Source: an uncultured Eubacteriales bacterium
Lineage (GTDB): Bacteria > Bacillota > Clostridia > Christensenellales > Pumilibacteraceae
Length of the DNA: 26,723 bases
NCBI GenBank assembly: GCA_900543755.1
Contig: UQSP01000027.1
Location: 1 to 26,723 of the forward strand
Direction of reading: 5' to 3'
Shown here: one piece after another, positions 1-8,436 of the stretch
Numbering within the stretch: position 1 is the first letter of the stretch
How the letters are laid out: every line of letters starts with the position of its first letter
The notes under the pieces: model-generated
The model's database searches: none
The model's input: the letters and a program-made list of their open reading frames with translations, nothing else
What the model was told of the DNA's origin: nothing
Translations under genes and position numbers: made by a program

Positions 1-47
1 CTACACCCTAGAGTTCGTCGGCAGCGTCAGATGTGTATAAGAGACAG
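1..47 (+). other. Nextera/Tn5 library adapter left in the assembly (not genomic)
   Basis: Positions 29-47 are the engineered Tn5 mosaic end AGATGTGTATAAGAGACAG. Positions 15-28 (TCGTCGGCAGCGTC) complete the Nextera Read 1 adapter. Positions 7-14 (CCTAGAGT) fit an 8-nt i5 index, which I recall as S516, and 1-6 (CTACAC) fit the end of the P5 primer. The block occurs inverted at the other end of the window. It is synthetic sequence, and any reading frame crossing position 47 is an artefact. Confidence 0.98.
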
Positions 48-1304
48 GTCTTTTCTGCCGTATTTTTCGGCGGCGGCGGACATATTGCGGTAAATGTTTA
101 CCATGATGCCGTGAAGCTTTTTGTCCACTTCTTCAAACGTCCAGGAAAGACGCTGGCTGTTCTGGCTCATTTCAAGAGCGGAAGTGGCAACGCCGCCCGC
201 GTTTGCCGCTTTGCCGGGGGCAAACAGCACTTTATTAGCCTGCAGGTAATCCACAGCGTCGGGAAGAGTGGGCATATTCGCGCCTTCAGCCACGGCAAAA
301 ACTTTGTTCTTGACAAGTTCTTTCGCGCCGTTAAGGTCAAGCTCGTTCTGAGTAGCGCAGGGAAGAGCGATGTCGCACTTGACTTCCCAGACTTTGCCCG
401 TGGTGTGGTATTCGGATTTGGGACGGTAGTTCTTGTATTCGGAAAGACGTGCGCGGTTGACTTCCTTGATTTCCTTAATAGCTTTAAGGTCAATGCCTTC
501 CGCGTCGTAAATCCAGCCGGTGGAATCGGACATGGTTACTACTTTGCCGCCGAGAGCGGTAGCCTTTTCCGCCGCGTAAATGGCAACGTTGCCCGCGCCG
601 GAGACTACGACCGTTTTGCCCTTGAAGCTTTCGCCTTTTGCTTTAAGCATCTCTTCGGTAAGGTAAACAAGGCCGTAACCCGTTGCTTCCTTTCTCGCCA
701 AAGAGCCGCCGTAAGTAAGGCCTTTTCCGGTAAGCACGCCTTCGTAAAGGCCGGTTATTCTCTTGTAAGTGCCGTACATAAAGCCTATTTCGCGCGCGCC
801 CGTTCCGATGTCGCCCGCAGGTACGTCCATGTCGGCGCCGACGTATTTATAAAGCTCGGTCATAAAGCTCTGGCAGAAGCGGAAAACCTCGTTGTCGGAC
901 TTTCCTTTGGGGTCGAAGTCCGAGCCGCCTTTGCCGCCGCCGATGGGAAGACCGGTAAGGCTGTTTTTGAAAATCTGCTCGAATCCCAAAAACTTGATTA
1001 TACCCAGGTTTACCGACGGATGGAGTCTTAATCCGCCTTTGTAGGGTCCGATTGCATTGTTAAACTGCACTCTGAAGCCGCGGTTCACCTGAACGTTACC
1101 TTTGTCGTCTATCCAGGGTACGCGGAACATGATCTGACGATCGGGCTCCACAATGCGCTCTAAGATGGCGTTTTTGCGATAAGCGGGGTTTGCGTCGATG
1201 ACAAGCTCCAGGCTTTCGAGAACTTCTTTTACCGCCTGTTGAAACTCGTCCTGCGCGGGGTTCTTGGCTTTTACGCTTTCAAGTACTTCCGAAACGTAAG
1301 ACAT
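48..1304 (-). CDS. gdhA: NADP-type glutamate dehydrogenase, 3' end missing (cut by adapter)
   Basis: Cytoplasmic enzyme that reductively aminates 2-oxoglutarate with ammonia to glutamate, or the reverse. The 419 genomic codons match the hexameric family I enzyme. Visible are KGGLRLHP (Lys89), Lys113, the PIGGGKGG loop with catalytic Lys125, and DVPAGDIG with Asp165, which has the same numbering as the Clostridium symbiosum enzyme from memory. A Rossmann-fold SGAGNVA follows near residue 235. The MSDSTG stretch resembles NADP-dependent members, so cofactor choice is inferred. ATG is at 1304-1302 with a GGAGGA ribosome site 9 nt upstream and a good promoter at 1357-1386. The frame runs into the adapter at position 47, and the apparent last residues LSLIHI are adapter-encoded. 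Roughly 25-30 C-terminal residues are missing compared with usual members of about 445-450 residues. Confidence 0.95.
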
Positions 1305-1356
1305 ATATAGGATTCCTCCGAAAAAAATTTGCCGTAGTAAGGTATTCTACCGTTTA

Positions 1357-1386
1357 ATTATATAAAAAAAGCGCGGCTTAAGTCAA
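1357..1386 (-). promoter_or_regulatory. Sigma-A-type promoter of gdhA, with dyad over the -35
   Basis: On the minus strand TTGACT (1386-1381) is followed by 18 nt and TATAAT (1362-1357), predicting a leader of about 45 nt. An inverted repeat GCGGCTT (1373-1379) and AAGCCGC (1396-1402), with a 16-nt spacer, brackets the -35 hexamer. It could be an operator. I see nothing else clear in the rest of the 1305-1589 gap. Confidence 0.75.
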
Positions 1387-1589
1387 ATAAATGAAAAGCC
1401 GCAACTAAATTTTTTTATTGAAATTATCTTGAAAACTGTGCTTTTTAACCGAAAAAAAGCCTTAATTCATCCGTTTTAATCAAAGCATTCAAACGTAAAG
1501 CCGCTTTATTGCGTGCTTTAAGAGGCTTTTATCGTACAACACGGTAAAGTGAACCGGCAAAAAGCGATTTCGCCGATTAAGCAAGGTGT

Positions 1590-2492
1590 TTACAGGTCTA
1601 TTTTTCTTATGTCCTTAAAGTCGAATTCGCGGGTATAGCAAAGTTTTTTGTCAAACATTCTGCTTGCCGTTCTTTCGCCGTACCTTATGGCGATTTCGTC
1701 AATGCTGAGGTTGGAAGTTATAAGCGTCGTAAGGCCTTTAAGCTGACGCTCGTTCACGACGTGATAAAGATATTCGACGGTAACGTTTTTAAGCATGCTT
1801 TCGGTGCCGAGGTCGTCTATTATAAGTACGTCGGCGTCCAGGAGGGGCGCAAGATAATCGGCTTTATCGGCGGAAAAGGACGTATGATACTTAAGCGCGC
1901 GGTCCACAAACGAAAACGCCGTTATAAATACCACCGTTCTTCCCGTCAGATTGGATTCGCCGGCAAAGCAGGACGCAAAGTATGTTTTTCCCGTGCCCGT
2001 TTTACCGAGAAGATTGATGTTTTTCCTTTTCGCTTCCGCACCTTTAAGAGCGATGGCTTTAAGTTCCGCCGCCGTTTTAAGGGCAAGCGGACGGTCCTCC
2101 TGGGAAAATACCGAGAAGTCCGCGTCGGAAAACAGTCGCATGGGAAACTGCATACAATCCGTGCGGGTTTCTATCGCCAGCTTCTTTACGCAGGAACAGA
2201 TTGCGTTTCCCGTTCTTCCCGTATCCGAGCATTTTAAACAGTGCGGGGCGGGGTAGAGATTATCCCTTACGCCCAACTTGTCTATAACTGCGTCGCGGTT
2301 TTTTTCAAGACGCTTAAGTTCCTTTTCGGAACATTTGCCCTTTGCAAAATCCAATTCCGCCGCGCGCAAGGCAAGTTCCGCTTCTTTGAATTCGGGGGAG
2401 CGGGACAAAAGACGCTTGAAAAACGCGTCCGCTTCGGCAAGGTCGTCGCGCCTTCTCGAGACTATGAAATTAATCGCTTTTTTGTAATCCAT
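1590..2492 (-). CDS. DnaC/DnaI-type AAA+ helicase loader
   Basis: A 300-residue AAA+ ATPase expected to load the replicative helicase DnaB at origins or restarting forks. The N-terminal part is helical and charged, then comes a Cys cluster (C85, C88, C99, C101) in the place of the DnaI zinc ribbon. Walker A is GKTGTGKT (163-170, Lys169), Walker B is VLIIDDLG (222-229, Asp226/Asp227), the sensor-1 region is LITSN (257-261), and the GERTASRMFD stretch (272-281) sits where this family carries its arginine finger. ATG at 2492-2490 starts 3 nt after the stop of the upstream DnaD-domain gene, so the two are co-transcribed and probably translationally coupled. IstB-like transposon helpers share the fold, but the Cys cluster and the DnaD neighbour favour a chromosomal loader. 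The symbol is left empty because DnaC and DnaI naming differs between species. Confidence 0.88.
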   Translation of the reverse strand: MDYKKAINFIVSRRRDDLAEADAFFKRLLSRSPEFKEAELALRAAELDFAKGKCSEKELKRLEKNRDAVIDKLGVRDNLYPAPHCLKCSDTGRTGNAICSCVKKLAIETRTDCMQFPMRLFSDADFSVFSQEDRPLALKTAAELKAIALKGAEAKRKNINLLGKTGTGKTYFASCFAGESNLTGRTVVFITAFSFVDRALKYHTSFSADKADYLAPLLDADVLIIDDLGTESMLKNVTVEYLYHVVNERQLKGLTTLITSNLSIDEIAIRYGERTASRMFDKKLCYTREFDFKDIRKIDL

Positions 2493-2495
2493 ATT

Positions 2496-3932
2496 TTAAA
2501 GGTCCTCGTATTCGAGGTTGTCGAACATTGCGTTAAGCTGTTCGCTGGTGTAGGTTTTGGTGACTTCGCCGGCTTTTACGTTATGATTAAAGGGCGTGAC
2601 GGGCTTGTATTTTTTTGCTTCATTCAAAGACGTAATACCCGCGCCGTGCCAGGCGGCAAGCACGGAGTTCATGTAAGCGACGGGATTGACGTTGCCCGCC
2701 GCCAAAGACGCGGCGTACAGTACTGCGTCGCGATCCATTTTCCAGGTGTACGTCCATGTCCTGTAAGCGTCGCGGTCGCGGCTGGTGACGGGTCGGGTTA
2801 CTCCCGCGCGGTCAAGCGCTTCTCTTACCAGCGAATCGCGCTGCATCGCTTCGGTCATAAACGAGTTGATGCTTTCCTCGGTAAGCAGTCCCTGACGGTA
2901 GAATTTTTCCACCGTTTCGTTCAGCCCCTCCAAGGTGCGAACGTTGCGGCGGAAACAGTAATCGGCAATAAGCAGAAGAGTGTCGTCGTCAAAGCCGTAA
3001 CCCTGCCATTTGGTGACATAGGTTTCGATGATAAAGTCAAGCTGTTCGTAATAAACGCCTATTCTGCGGTTTATTTCCTTGGTAAGCGCGTAAAGCCTGT
3101 CGCGGTTTTTATTGAACTGTTCTATCTCGGGGTAGGAGTAAAGGTGGTTTTCGTAATATTTGGTAAGCAAGGCGTCCAGTCTTTCGGTGCCGCCTTTCTT
3201 TACGTTTTTTGCCACCTGAATTATGGTTTCAAGCGTAAATCCCAGTGTTTTAGTCCACTTTTTAAATAGAGTTTTATCTTCGGGCGAAGGCGTTTTTTTC
3301 GTGCCCAAAGATTTTAATATCGCCATAAGGTCCTTATCGTACAAGTCGAATTCCGAAAGCTGTTCGCTTACTCTTTCGTATGTAAGACAGCCCTGACGCG
3401 CAAGGTTTCTTGCCACGGCAAGTATGTAAGGGTAGGTGACGGACTCGCCTTTAAGACGTATGCTGTACGCAATCACCGCCAAAAGGGCGGCAGGCTCTAT
3501 GTGCATTTCTTCCATCACGGTGTAATATTCGTTGTATTCGCCGGGAAGAATGTTTCGGCCGGGAAACATTGCGTGCAACTGGTCGTTAAAGTCTTTATAC
3601 TTGGTCTTGGAAAATTTTCTCAGCGAAACGGTGTTTTTGTTTACGGGAAGATATTCCACCGACGCAGGAGAGGTGGAAAGCAAATTAACGACTCCGCATC
3701 CCGCCCAGTAGGAAAAGGCTTCCGTTACGGTTGAGGCGTCAAGATTAAGCCTTTTTGCGATTTCTTCGGGAGTATTAAGGCTTTCGTCGCTTAAAGTGCA
3801 GGCAAGGCTTAGTCCGTACAGATAAATTTTTACGTAATTTTCGGGCGCAAACGGCATAAAATCGACGATAAACGCGTTGTCGATTTGTATTTTGCCCTCG
3901 GCCGCCGCTTCTTTTGACAGTTTTGCGTACAT
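2496..3932 (-). CDS. DnaD-domain replication initiation protein with tandem modules
   Basis: DnaD/DnaB-type primosome proteins of Bacillota bind and remodel DNA at oriC and recruit the helicase loader, here encoded directly downstream. Residues about 20-85 look like the DnaD N-terminal winged helix. Behind it I see repeated helical modules ending in the DnaD signature (aromatic, Gly, then T-x-E): about 133-187, 217-272, 302-358 and 388-440. The last three have W-x(2-4) before a turn and a helix with A or D. This gives 478 residues, longer than single-module DnaD. I chose ATG 3932-3930, which has AGAGGA 7 nt upstream. A longer frame opens at 4016 but would start inside a probable -10 box, and its first 28 residues are basic and atypical. 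The assignment to the family is firm, the module count is by eye. Confidence 0.85.
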   Translation of the reverse strand: MYAKLSKEAAAEGKIQIDNAFIVDFMPFAPENYVKIYLYGLSLACTLSDESLNTPEEIAKRLNLDASTVTEAFSYWAGCGVVNLLSTSPASVEYLPVNKNTVSLRKFSKTKYKDFNDQLHAMFPGRNILPGEYNEYYTVMEEMHIEPAALLAVIAYSIRLKGESVTYPYILAVARNLARQGCLTYERVSEQLSEFDLYDKDLMAILKSLGTKKTPSPEDKTLFKKWTKTLGFTLETIIQVAKNVKKGGTERLDALLTKYYENHLYSYPEIEQFNKNRDRLYALTKEINRRIGVYYEQLDFIIETYVTKWQGYGFDDDTLLLIADYCFRRNVRTLEGLNETVEKFYRQGLLTEESINSFMTEAMQRDSLVREALDRAGVTRPVTSRDRDAYRTWTYTWKMDRDAVLYAASLAAGNVNPVAYMNSVLAAWHGAGITSLNEAKKYKPVTPFNHNVKAGEVTKTYTSEQLNAMFDNLEYEDL

Positions 3933-4001
3933 GATTTTCCTCTTTGCAATCCGTTTTTTGACCTTTGCGGATTGAAATCGGTTGCGAAAAAACAATCCGA
4001 T

Positions 4002-4035
4002 ATTATATAATATCACTAAAGAAAAATTTTTTCAA
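4002..4035 (-). promoter_or_regulatory. Probable promoter of the dnaD-loader operon
   Basis: On the minus strand TTGAAA (4035-4030) precedes TATTAT (4013-4008) by 16 nt, immediately followed by TATAAT (4007-4002), which would be 22 nt away. Either could serve as the -10. The location upstream of the start at 3932 and divergent from sbcD makes a promoter expected here. Confidence 0.45.
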
Positions 4036-4143
4036 ACAAAAACGGCATGATTTAAGGCAATAACAACATATTGCGTCATCAGTTAAAACAAGACACTGCG
4101 CCTTAAGAACTTAAACACGAAAGTATCGTCAAAGAGGAAAAGA

Positions 4144-5298
4144 ATGAAGATAATTCACACTTCGGACTGGCATCTCGGGAAAAGACTGTCCGGAAAAAAC
4201 AGACTGGAGGAGCAACGCGCCGTTATCGGCGAAATCGCGGAAATTTGTAAAAGCGAAAAGGCGGACGTGCTTATCGTCGCGGGCGACGTATTCGATACGT
4301 TTGTGCCGCCTGCCGAGGCGGAAGAACTCTTTTACGCCGCAATCAAACAGATTTCCGATTACTGCGTTGTGGCGGTAATCGCGGGCAATCACGACGATTC
4401 TCTGAGGCTTAGCGCGGCAAAAGGGCTTGCCAAGGCGTCGGGTATTCTGCTTTTGGGCGACGGACAAAAACACGAAACGTTCGAGGGGAATTTTGCGTCC
4501 CAACTCACCCGCATCGAAACGGGCGAAAACTTCGTGCGCGTCACCCGCGGCGGCGAAACGCTTAACCTCGGTTATCTCGGTTATCCCTCGTCGGTCAAGC
4601 TTAACGACATGGCGGGCGAAGAGGATTATTCCTCAGGCGTGGAAAAGCTGATAAAAAACGCCTGCTCCTGTTTTACCGATAACGGCTTTAACGTGTTTGC
4701 CACCCATCTTTTCGTCACGGGTGCGGAAAACGAATTGTCCGGCGAAAGGGAACTTGGCGGCAGCAAACTTCTTCCCAAATCCGTCTTACCCGACGGGGCG
4801 GCTTATTCGGCTTTGGGGCATATCCACAAGCCGCTTACGGTTTCCAAAAGCAAAAACGCTTTTTACAGCGGCTCGCCCATGCAGCTCAGCTTTGACGACG
4901 TTACGGAAAAACGCGTGATAAAAATTACTTTTAAAGACGGAAAGACGGAAATTGAAAGCATACCGCTTAAGGCATACAAAAAACTGGTCGTCGCCCGCGT
5001 TACGTCGGAAGAGGAAGCTATGGCGGCGCTTGCTAGTCACGGCGATTGCTATGTGAGAATTGAATACGTTTCTTCGGAGCCGCTTTCTCCGCGCGCGGTT
5101 TCTCAGTTCAAAAAGTATCCCGGTTTTGCCGAGCTTGTCGCCCTTGTGCCCAAGAAGGAGCAAATGTCCGCTTCGGAGCGTCGCGGAAAGACGGACGCCC
5201 AGCTTTTCGAGATGTTTTATAAGCAAAAATTCAACTCCGAACCCGATGAAAAACTTACCGAAATTTTTCTTAAAGCCGTTGCGGGCGAGGAAATGTAA
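4144..5298 (+). CDS. sbcD: SbcD/Mre11-type nuclease subunit
   Basis: Metallophosphoesterase subunit of the SbcCD complex, which opens DNA hairpins and processes double-strand ends with ATP-dependent help from SbcC. The five phosphoesterase motifs are present: DWHLG (Asp8, His10), GDVFD (Asp48), GNHDD (Asn82, His83), a THLF motif near residue 187, and GHIHKP near residue 220. Its 384 residues fit the family. ATG is preceded by AGAGGAA 6-8 nt upstream. It is followed after 35 nt by sbcC, the standard order, and is divergent from the dnaD operon. I did not identify a convincing promoter in the 127-nt divergent gap on this strand. Confidence 0.95.
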   Translation: MKIIHTSDWHLGKRLSGKNRLEEQRAVIGEIAEICKSEKADVLIVAGDVFDTFVPPAEAEELFYAAIKQISDYCVVAVIAGNHDDSLRLSAAKGLAKASGILLLGDGQKHETFEGNFASQLTRIETGENFVRVTRGGETLNLGYLGYPSSVKLNDMAGEEDYSSGVEKLIKNACSCFTDNGFNVFATHLFVTGAENELSGERELGGSKLLPKSVLPDGAAYSALGHIHKPLTVSKSKNAFYSGSPMQLSFDDVTEKRVIKITFKDGKTEIESIPLKAYKKLVVARVTSEEEAMAALASHGDCYVRIEYVSSEPLSPRAVSQFKKYPGFAELVALVPKKEQMSASERRGKTDAQLFEMFYKQKFNSEPDEKLTEIFLKAVAGEEM

Positions 5299-5333
5299 AC
5301 GCTTTGGATTTTTCCGTAAAGGAGGCAGCCGCC

Positions 5334-8012
5334 ATGAGACCGCTTAAACTTACCATAGAAGGCATAAACAGTTTTTTATCCTCCCAGACCGTGGATTTCG
5401 AGGCGGCGGGGGCGGATAACTTATTCTGCATATCGGGCAGTACGGGCAGCGGAAAAACCACCGTTCTCGACTGCATAATTCTGTCGCTGTATCTCAACCA
5501 CTCCGAGCGCGGCAATCTTTCCGATTACATAAATTTAAGATGCGACGCAGGACGTATAGATTTTATTTTCGAGCTTGACGGCGAAGTTTACGAAACCAGA
5601 CGGGTCATAAGCCGCAAAGCGGGCAAAAACAGCATGCTTCTCCTTAAAGGCGGCGCTCCGATGGCGGAAGGCGAGGAGGCGTTTAAGTTTCTGGGCGAAA
5701 AAATCGGACTGGAAGTCAAAGAGTTTACCAACGTCGTGGTTTTGCAGCAGGGGGAGTTCTCGCGTTTTCTGAAGGCAAAGAAAGCCGAGCGCGTCGCGCT
5801 TATCAACAAGCTTTTTGACCTTAAACGCTTTGACGGACTGTACGGAAAATTCAACGCCCGTCTTAAAGCTTTGACGGCTCTGTCTGAGGCGTGCGACAAG
5901 TCGCTTGAAAGTTTCGCGCTTGTATCCGACAAGACCGTTGCGGACAACGAAAAAGCGGTTGCCGAAAAAGAAAAGGAAGCCGTCGCCGCCGAAAAGGAAG
6001 CCGAGATTTTCCGTAAAGTCGCCGCCGAAACCCGCAAAAAAGCGGAAGATTACGCCTTGTTTATAAAGCTTAAGGAGGAAATTGCCGCCGCCGAAAAGGA
6101 ACTTGCGGTTTTATCCGAGCGCGAGCAAAAGGGCAACGAGTATAAAAATTCGCTTTCCGAGCGCGAAACGGCGCTTAAGGCAAGGGAAGAAAAGAGGGAT
6201 TTACTGGTTTCAAGACGCGCCGAAATAGTGCAGACAGCCGAATCGCTTGCACAGATTGAGAAAAAAGAAGCCAAAGCGGCAAATCAGCGCGCCGAGGCGG
6301 AGAAAAAGGCGTTGGCGGTTGCCGAAAAGGAAGAAAAATTAAAAATTTTGCGCACCGAATACCAAGCCGCTCAAAACGAGGTGGAAAAAATTGCGTCGGA
6401 TAAACTGATTGGCGACTCCGTTACTGCTCAAAACGCTAAAACCGCCGCGGCGCTGGGGGCGGAGAACTGCCGACGCGATATTGCTGACGCGAAAAAGGCG
6501 GACAGCGAAGCCGCAGACGCAAAGGCAAAGCTTGCCGCCGCCGAGAGGGACAAAAACGCCCTTGAAAAAGAGTGGATTAATTTCAATGCCGCCCATGCCG
6601 CGATTGCGAAAAACGTCGAAAGATGCGCAGTATTCGAAAAATCCGCGCGCGACAATTACGAAATTGCGATGAAGGACAACGCTTTGGCGCTTGTGATGAA
6701 CGGGCTGAAAGAGGGCGACGACTGTCCCGTGTGCGGCGGAAAAGTCACCCGCACGGAAGCGGCTACTGGCGTAAATCTCGATATTATGAAAAACAACGTA
6801 GAAAGCGCGGAGAAGACTCGCAAGCAATCGGAAGCGGAGCTTTCAAAGTCTGCCGAAACGCTTTCCGCGCTTACTGAAAGGCTATCGGGGGCGGTAAATA
6901 CGGTTAAAACGCTGACGGATGAGTGCGCACAAAAGGAAAAACTTTCTCAAAAATACGACGTTTCGGTTTTGTCAAAGCGGCTTGAAGTTTACGAAAGACT
7001 GTCGAAAGCGGTCGAAAACAGCGAAGTACTGTGCAAAAAAACCGAAAATGCGGCGGCAGAGCTTGCCTTAATGAGCGGAGAGGCAAAATCGGCTTTGACC
7101 GCGGTAGCGGAAACGGAAAAGGAAATAGCGGAGGAAAAGCTGAAACTTAAGACCAAAGCGGGAGAAAATTCCGCCGCCGAAAAAGCCGAAATAGAAAGGG
7201 AATTGGAAGCGCTTAATTCCGACAGGAAAAAACTGGACGCGGATAAGTCCACTTGCGAAAGACTGCTTGGGGAAATAAAAAGCAAGTCCGACTCGCTGAA
7301 GGGAAGGATTGCTTCCGCCAAGGAAAAGCTTAAGGAAACCGCTCCCGTCAAAGAACAAGACGCTATAGAATCCGAAACCCGCGCAGGCGAAAAGGTCAAA
7401 GCCGCGCGCATATTGTACGAAAGTCTTGCGTCCGCCCGTGAAAAACTGAATCGGGAAAAGGAGGACCTGGGGCGCAAAAAGGTGCTTATCGCCGAAAAAG
7501 CGGGCTACGACCGCGAAGCGGAAAAATTTGCCGTGCTTACTAAGTTATTCAACAAAAACGCATTTTCGGAATTTGTCGCGGCGGAGTACATTAAGGACTT
7601 TACGGCTGTGGCTTCCGACAAGCTTTCAGACCTTACCATGGGTAAATACAGGCTTATTTACGATGAGGAGAGCGGCGAATTTTTCGTCGAGGATTTTCTG
7701 TCGGGAAACGAAAAACGCGGCGTCAAAACGCTGTCGGGCGGCGAAACTTTTCTGGCGTCGCTTGCGCTTGCAATCGCCATTTCGGGAGAACTCAGCAAAA
7801 ACAAGAACTACGACTTCTTTTTTATCGACGAGGGGTTCGGCACGCTTAGTCCCGACGCTCTCGACATGGTGACGAACGCTTTGGAAAAACTGTCCCGCGA
7901 CACTCTTGTGGGGGTTATCACTCACCGCAGCGAACTTATAGAGCGTATTCCTTCGGTTATACGGGTGGAGGCGGCGGATGCGGATACGGGCAGTAAAATA
8001 ATCTTTCCGTGA
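5334..8012 (+). CDS. sbcC: SbcC/Rad50-type SMC-like ATPase subunit
   Basis: ATPase arm of SbcCD. The N-terminal half ATPase has Walker A GSTGSGKTT (35-43) and the Q-loop VVLQQGEFSRF near residue 140. Very long charged heptad-rich arms follow, rich in Ala, Glu and Lys. A zinc hook CPVCGG (Cys464, Cys467) sits near the middle, where Rad50-type proteins dimerise. The C-terminal half has the ABC signature LSGGE (800-804) and Walker B FFFIDEG (Asp832, Glu833). The start is ATG 5334 because AAAGGAGG lies exactly 8 nt upstream. An in-frame TTG at 5304 has no such support. The protein has 892 residues. It ends with TGA at 8010-8012 and is closed by the terminator at 8111-8140. Confidence 0.95.
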   Translation: MRPLKLTIEGINSFLSSQTVDFEAAGADNLFCISGSTGSGKTTVLDCIILSLYLNHSERGNLSDYINLRCDAGRIDFIFELDGEVYETRRVISRKAGKNSMLLLKGGAPMAEGEEAFKFLGEKIGLEVKEFTNVVVLQQGEFSRFLKAKKAERVALINKLFDLKRFDGLYGKFNARLKALTALSEACDKSLESFALVSDKTVADNEKAVAEKEKEAVAAEKEAEIFRKVAAETRKKAEDYALFIKLKEEIAAAEKELAVLSEREQKGNEYKNSLSERETALKAREEKRDLLVSRRAEIVQTAESLAQIEKKEAKAANQRAEAEKKALAVAEKEEKLKILRTEYQAAQNEVEKIASDKLIGDSVTAQNAKTAAALGAENCRRDIADAKKADSEAADAKAKLAAAERDKNALEKEWINFNAAHAAIAKNVERCAVFEKSARDNYEIAMKDNALALVMNGLKEGDDCPVCGGKVTRTEAATGVNLDIMKNNVESAEKTRKQSEAELSKSAETLSALTERLSGAVNTVKTLTDECAQKEKLSQKYDVSVLSKRLEVYERLSKAVENSEVLCKKTENAAAELALMSGEAKSALTAVAETEKEIAEEKLKLKTKAGENSAAEKAEIERELEALNSDRKKLDADKSTCERLLGEIKSKSDSLKGRIASAKEKLKETAPVKEQDAIESETRAGEKVKAARILYESLASAREKLNREKEDLGRKKVLIAEKAGYDREAEKFAVLTKLFNKNAFSEFVAAEYIKDFTAVASDKLSDLTMGKYRLIYDEESGEFFVEDFLSGNEKRGVKTLSGGETFLASLALAIAISGELSKNKNYDFFFIDEGFGTLSPDALDMVTNALEKLSRDTLVGVITHRSELIERIPSVIRVEAADADTGSKIIFP

Positions 8013-8110
8013 CCTTTTTTTGTTCGAAAAAGTTATAAAATACTAAAGAGAATCGATTGAATATTGCTTGAAAGGTGCGCTTACGCGTTAGCGGTTTTTT
8101 GCGTATTGAA

Positions 8111-8140
8111 AAGACTGACCGATAAGGTCGGTCTTTTTTT
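8111..8140 (+). terminator. Rho-independent terminator after sbcC
   Basis: AAGACTGACC (8111-8120) pairs with GGTCGGTCTT (8126-8135) around a GATAA loop. All ten pairs form if one G-U pair is allowed. A run of seven T ends at 8140. It lies about 100 nt beyond the sbcC stop. Confidence 0.88.
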
Positions 8141-8335
8141 CATGCCTGCGTACCGATAATACTGCATAAATCGTTAATTTTGACTATATGAAAAAGCAAA
8201 AACATTTAGATAAAAGCATATAAAGACAGCGTTTTTTTAGCGAATTTTTTATCTTATAGGTCAAATCACCGTGCTTAATTTTAATAAAAAAGATAAAAAA
8301 CACGCATTTTTCGCATAAAAAGCCGATAAAATGTT
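8141..8335 (+). other. AT-rich gap without a recognised gene
   Basis: This stretch between the sbcC terminator and the next promoter is strongly AT-rich with A and T runs. I see no reading frame with a ribosome site, no tRNA and no convincing structured RNA on either strand. Confidence 0.6.
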
Positions 8336-8363
8336 TTGCTTTGACCGCAAAGTGTGTTATAAT
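8336..8363 (+). promoter_or_regulatory. Sigma-A-type promoter of the 8437-11117 operon
   Basis: TTGCTT (8336-8341), a 16-nt spacer and a perfect TATAAT (8358-8363). It lies just downstream of a long AT-rich tract, which could act as an UP element, and about 75 nt before the first gene. Confidence 0.72.
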
Positions 8364-8436
8364 ATTCTGCGTATCGGCGTTTTTTTGCGCAAAAAAGCCT
8401 TAAAAACGTTAATTCGTCAAGAGAGGAAACAGGTCG

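Noticed and set aside
33..1031. Long plus-strand frame of 332 codons opposite gdhA
   Set aside because: It is the antisense shadow of gdhA and begins inside the adapter. It resembles no known family.
3933..4016. 28-residue N-terminal extension of the DnaD-domain protein
   Set aside because: Its ATG falls in a probable -10 box and has no ribosome site, while ATG 3932 has a good one.
5304..5333. TTG start giving SbcC ten more residues
   Set aside because: AAAGGAGG lies inside this segment at proper spacing to ATG 5334, and the family starts at the MRPLKL strand.
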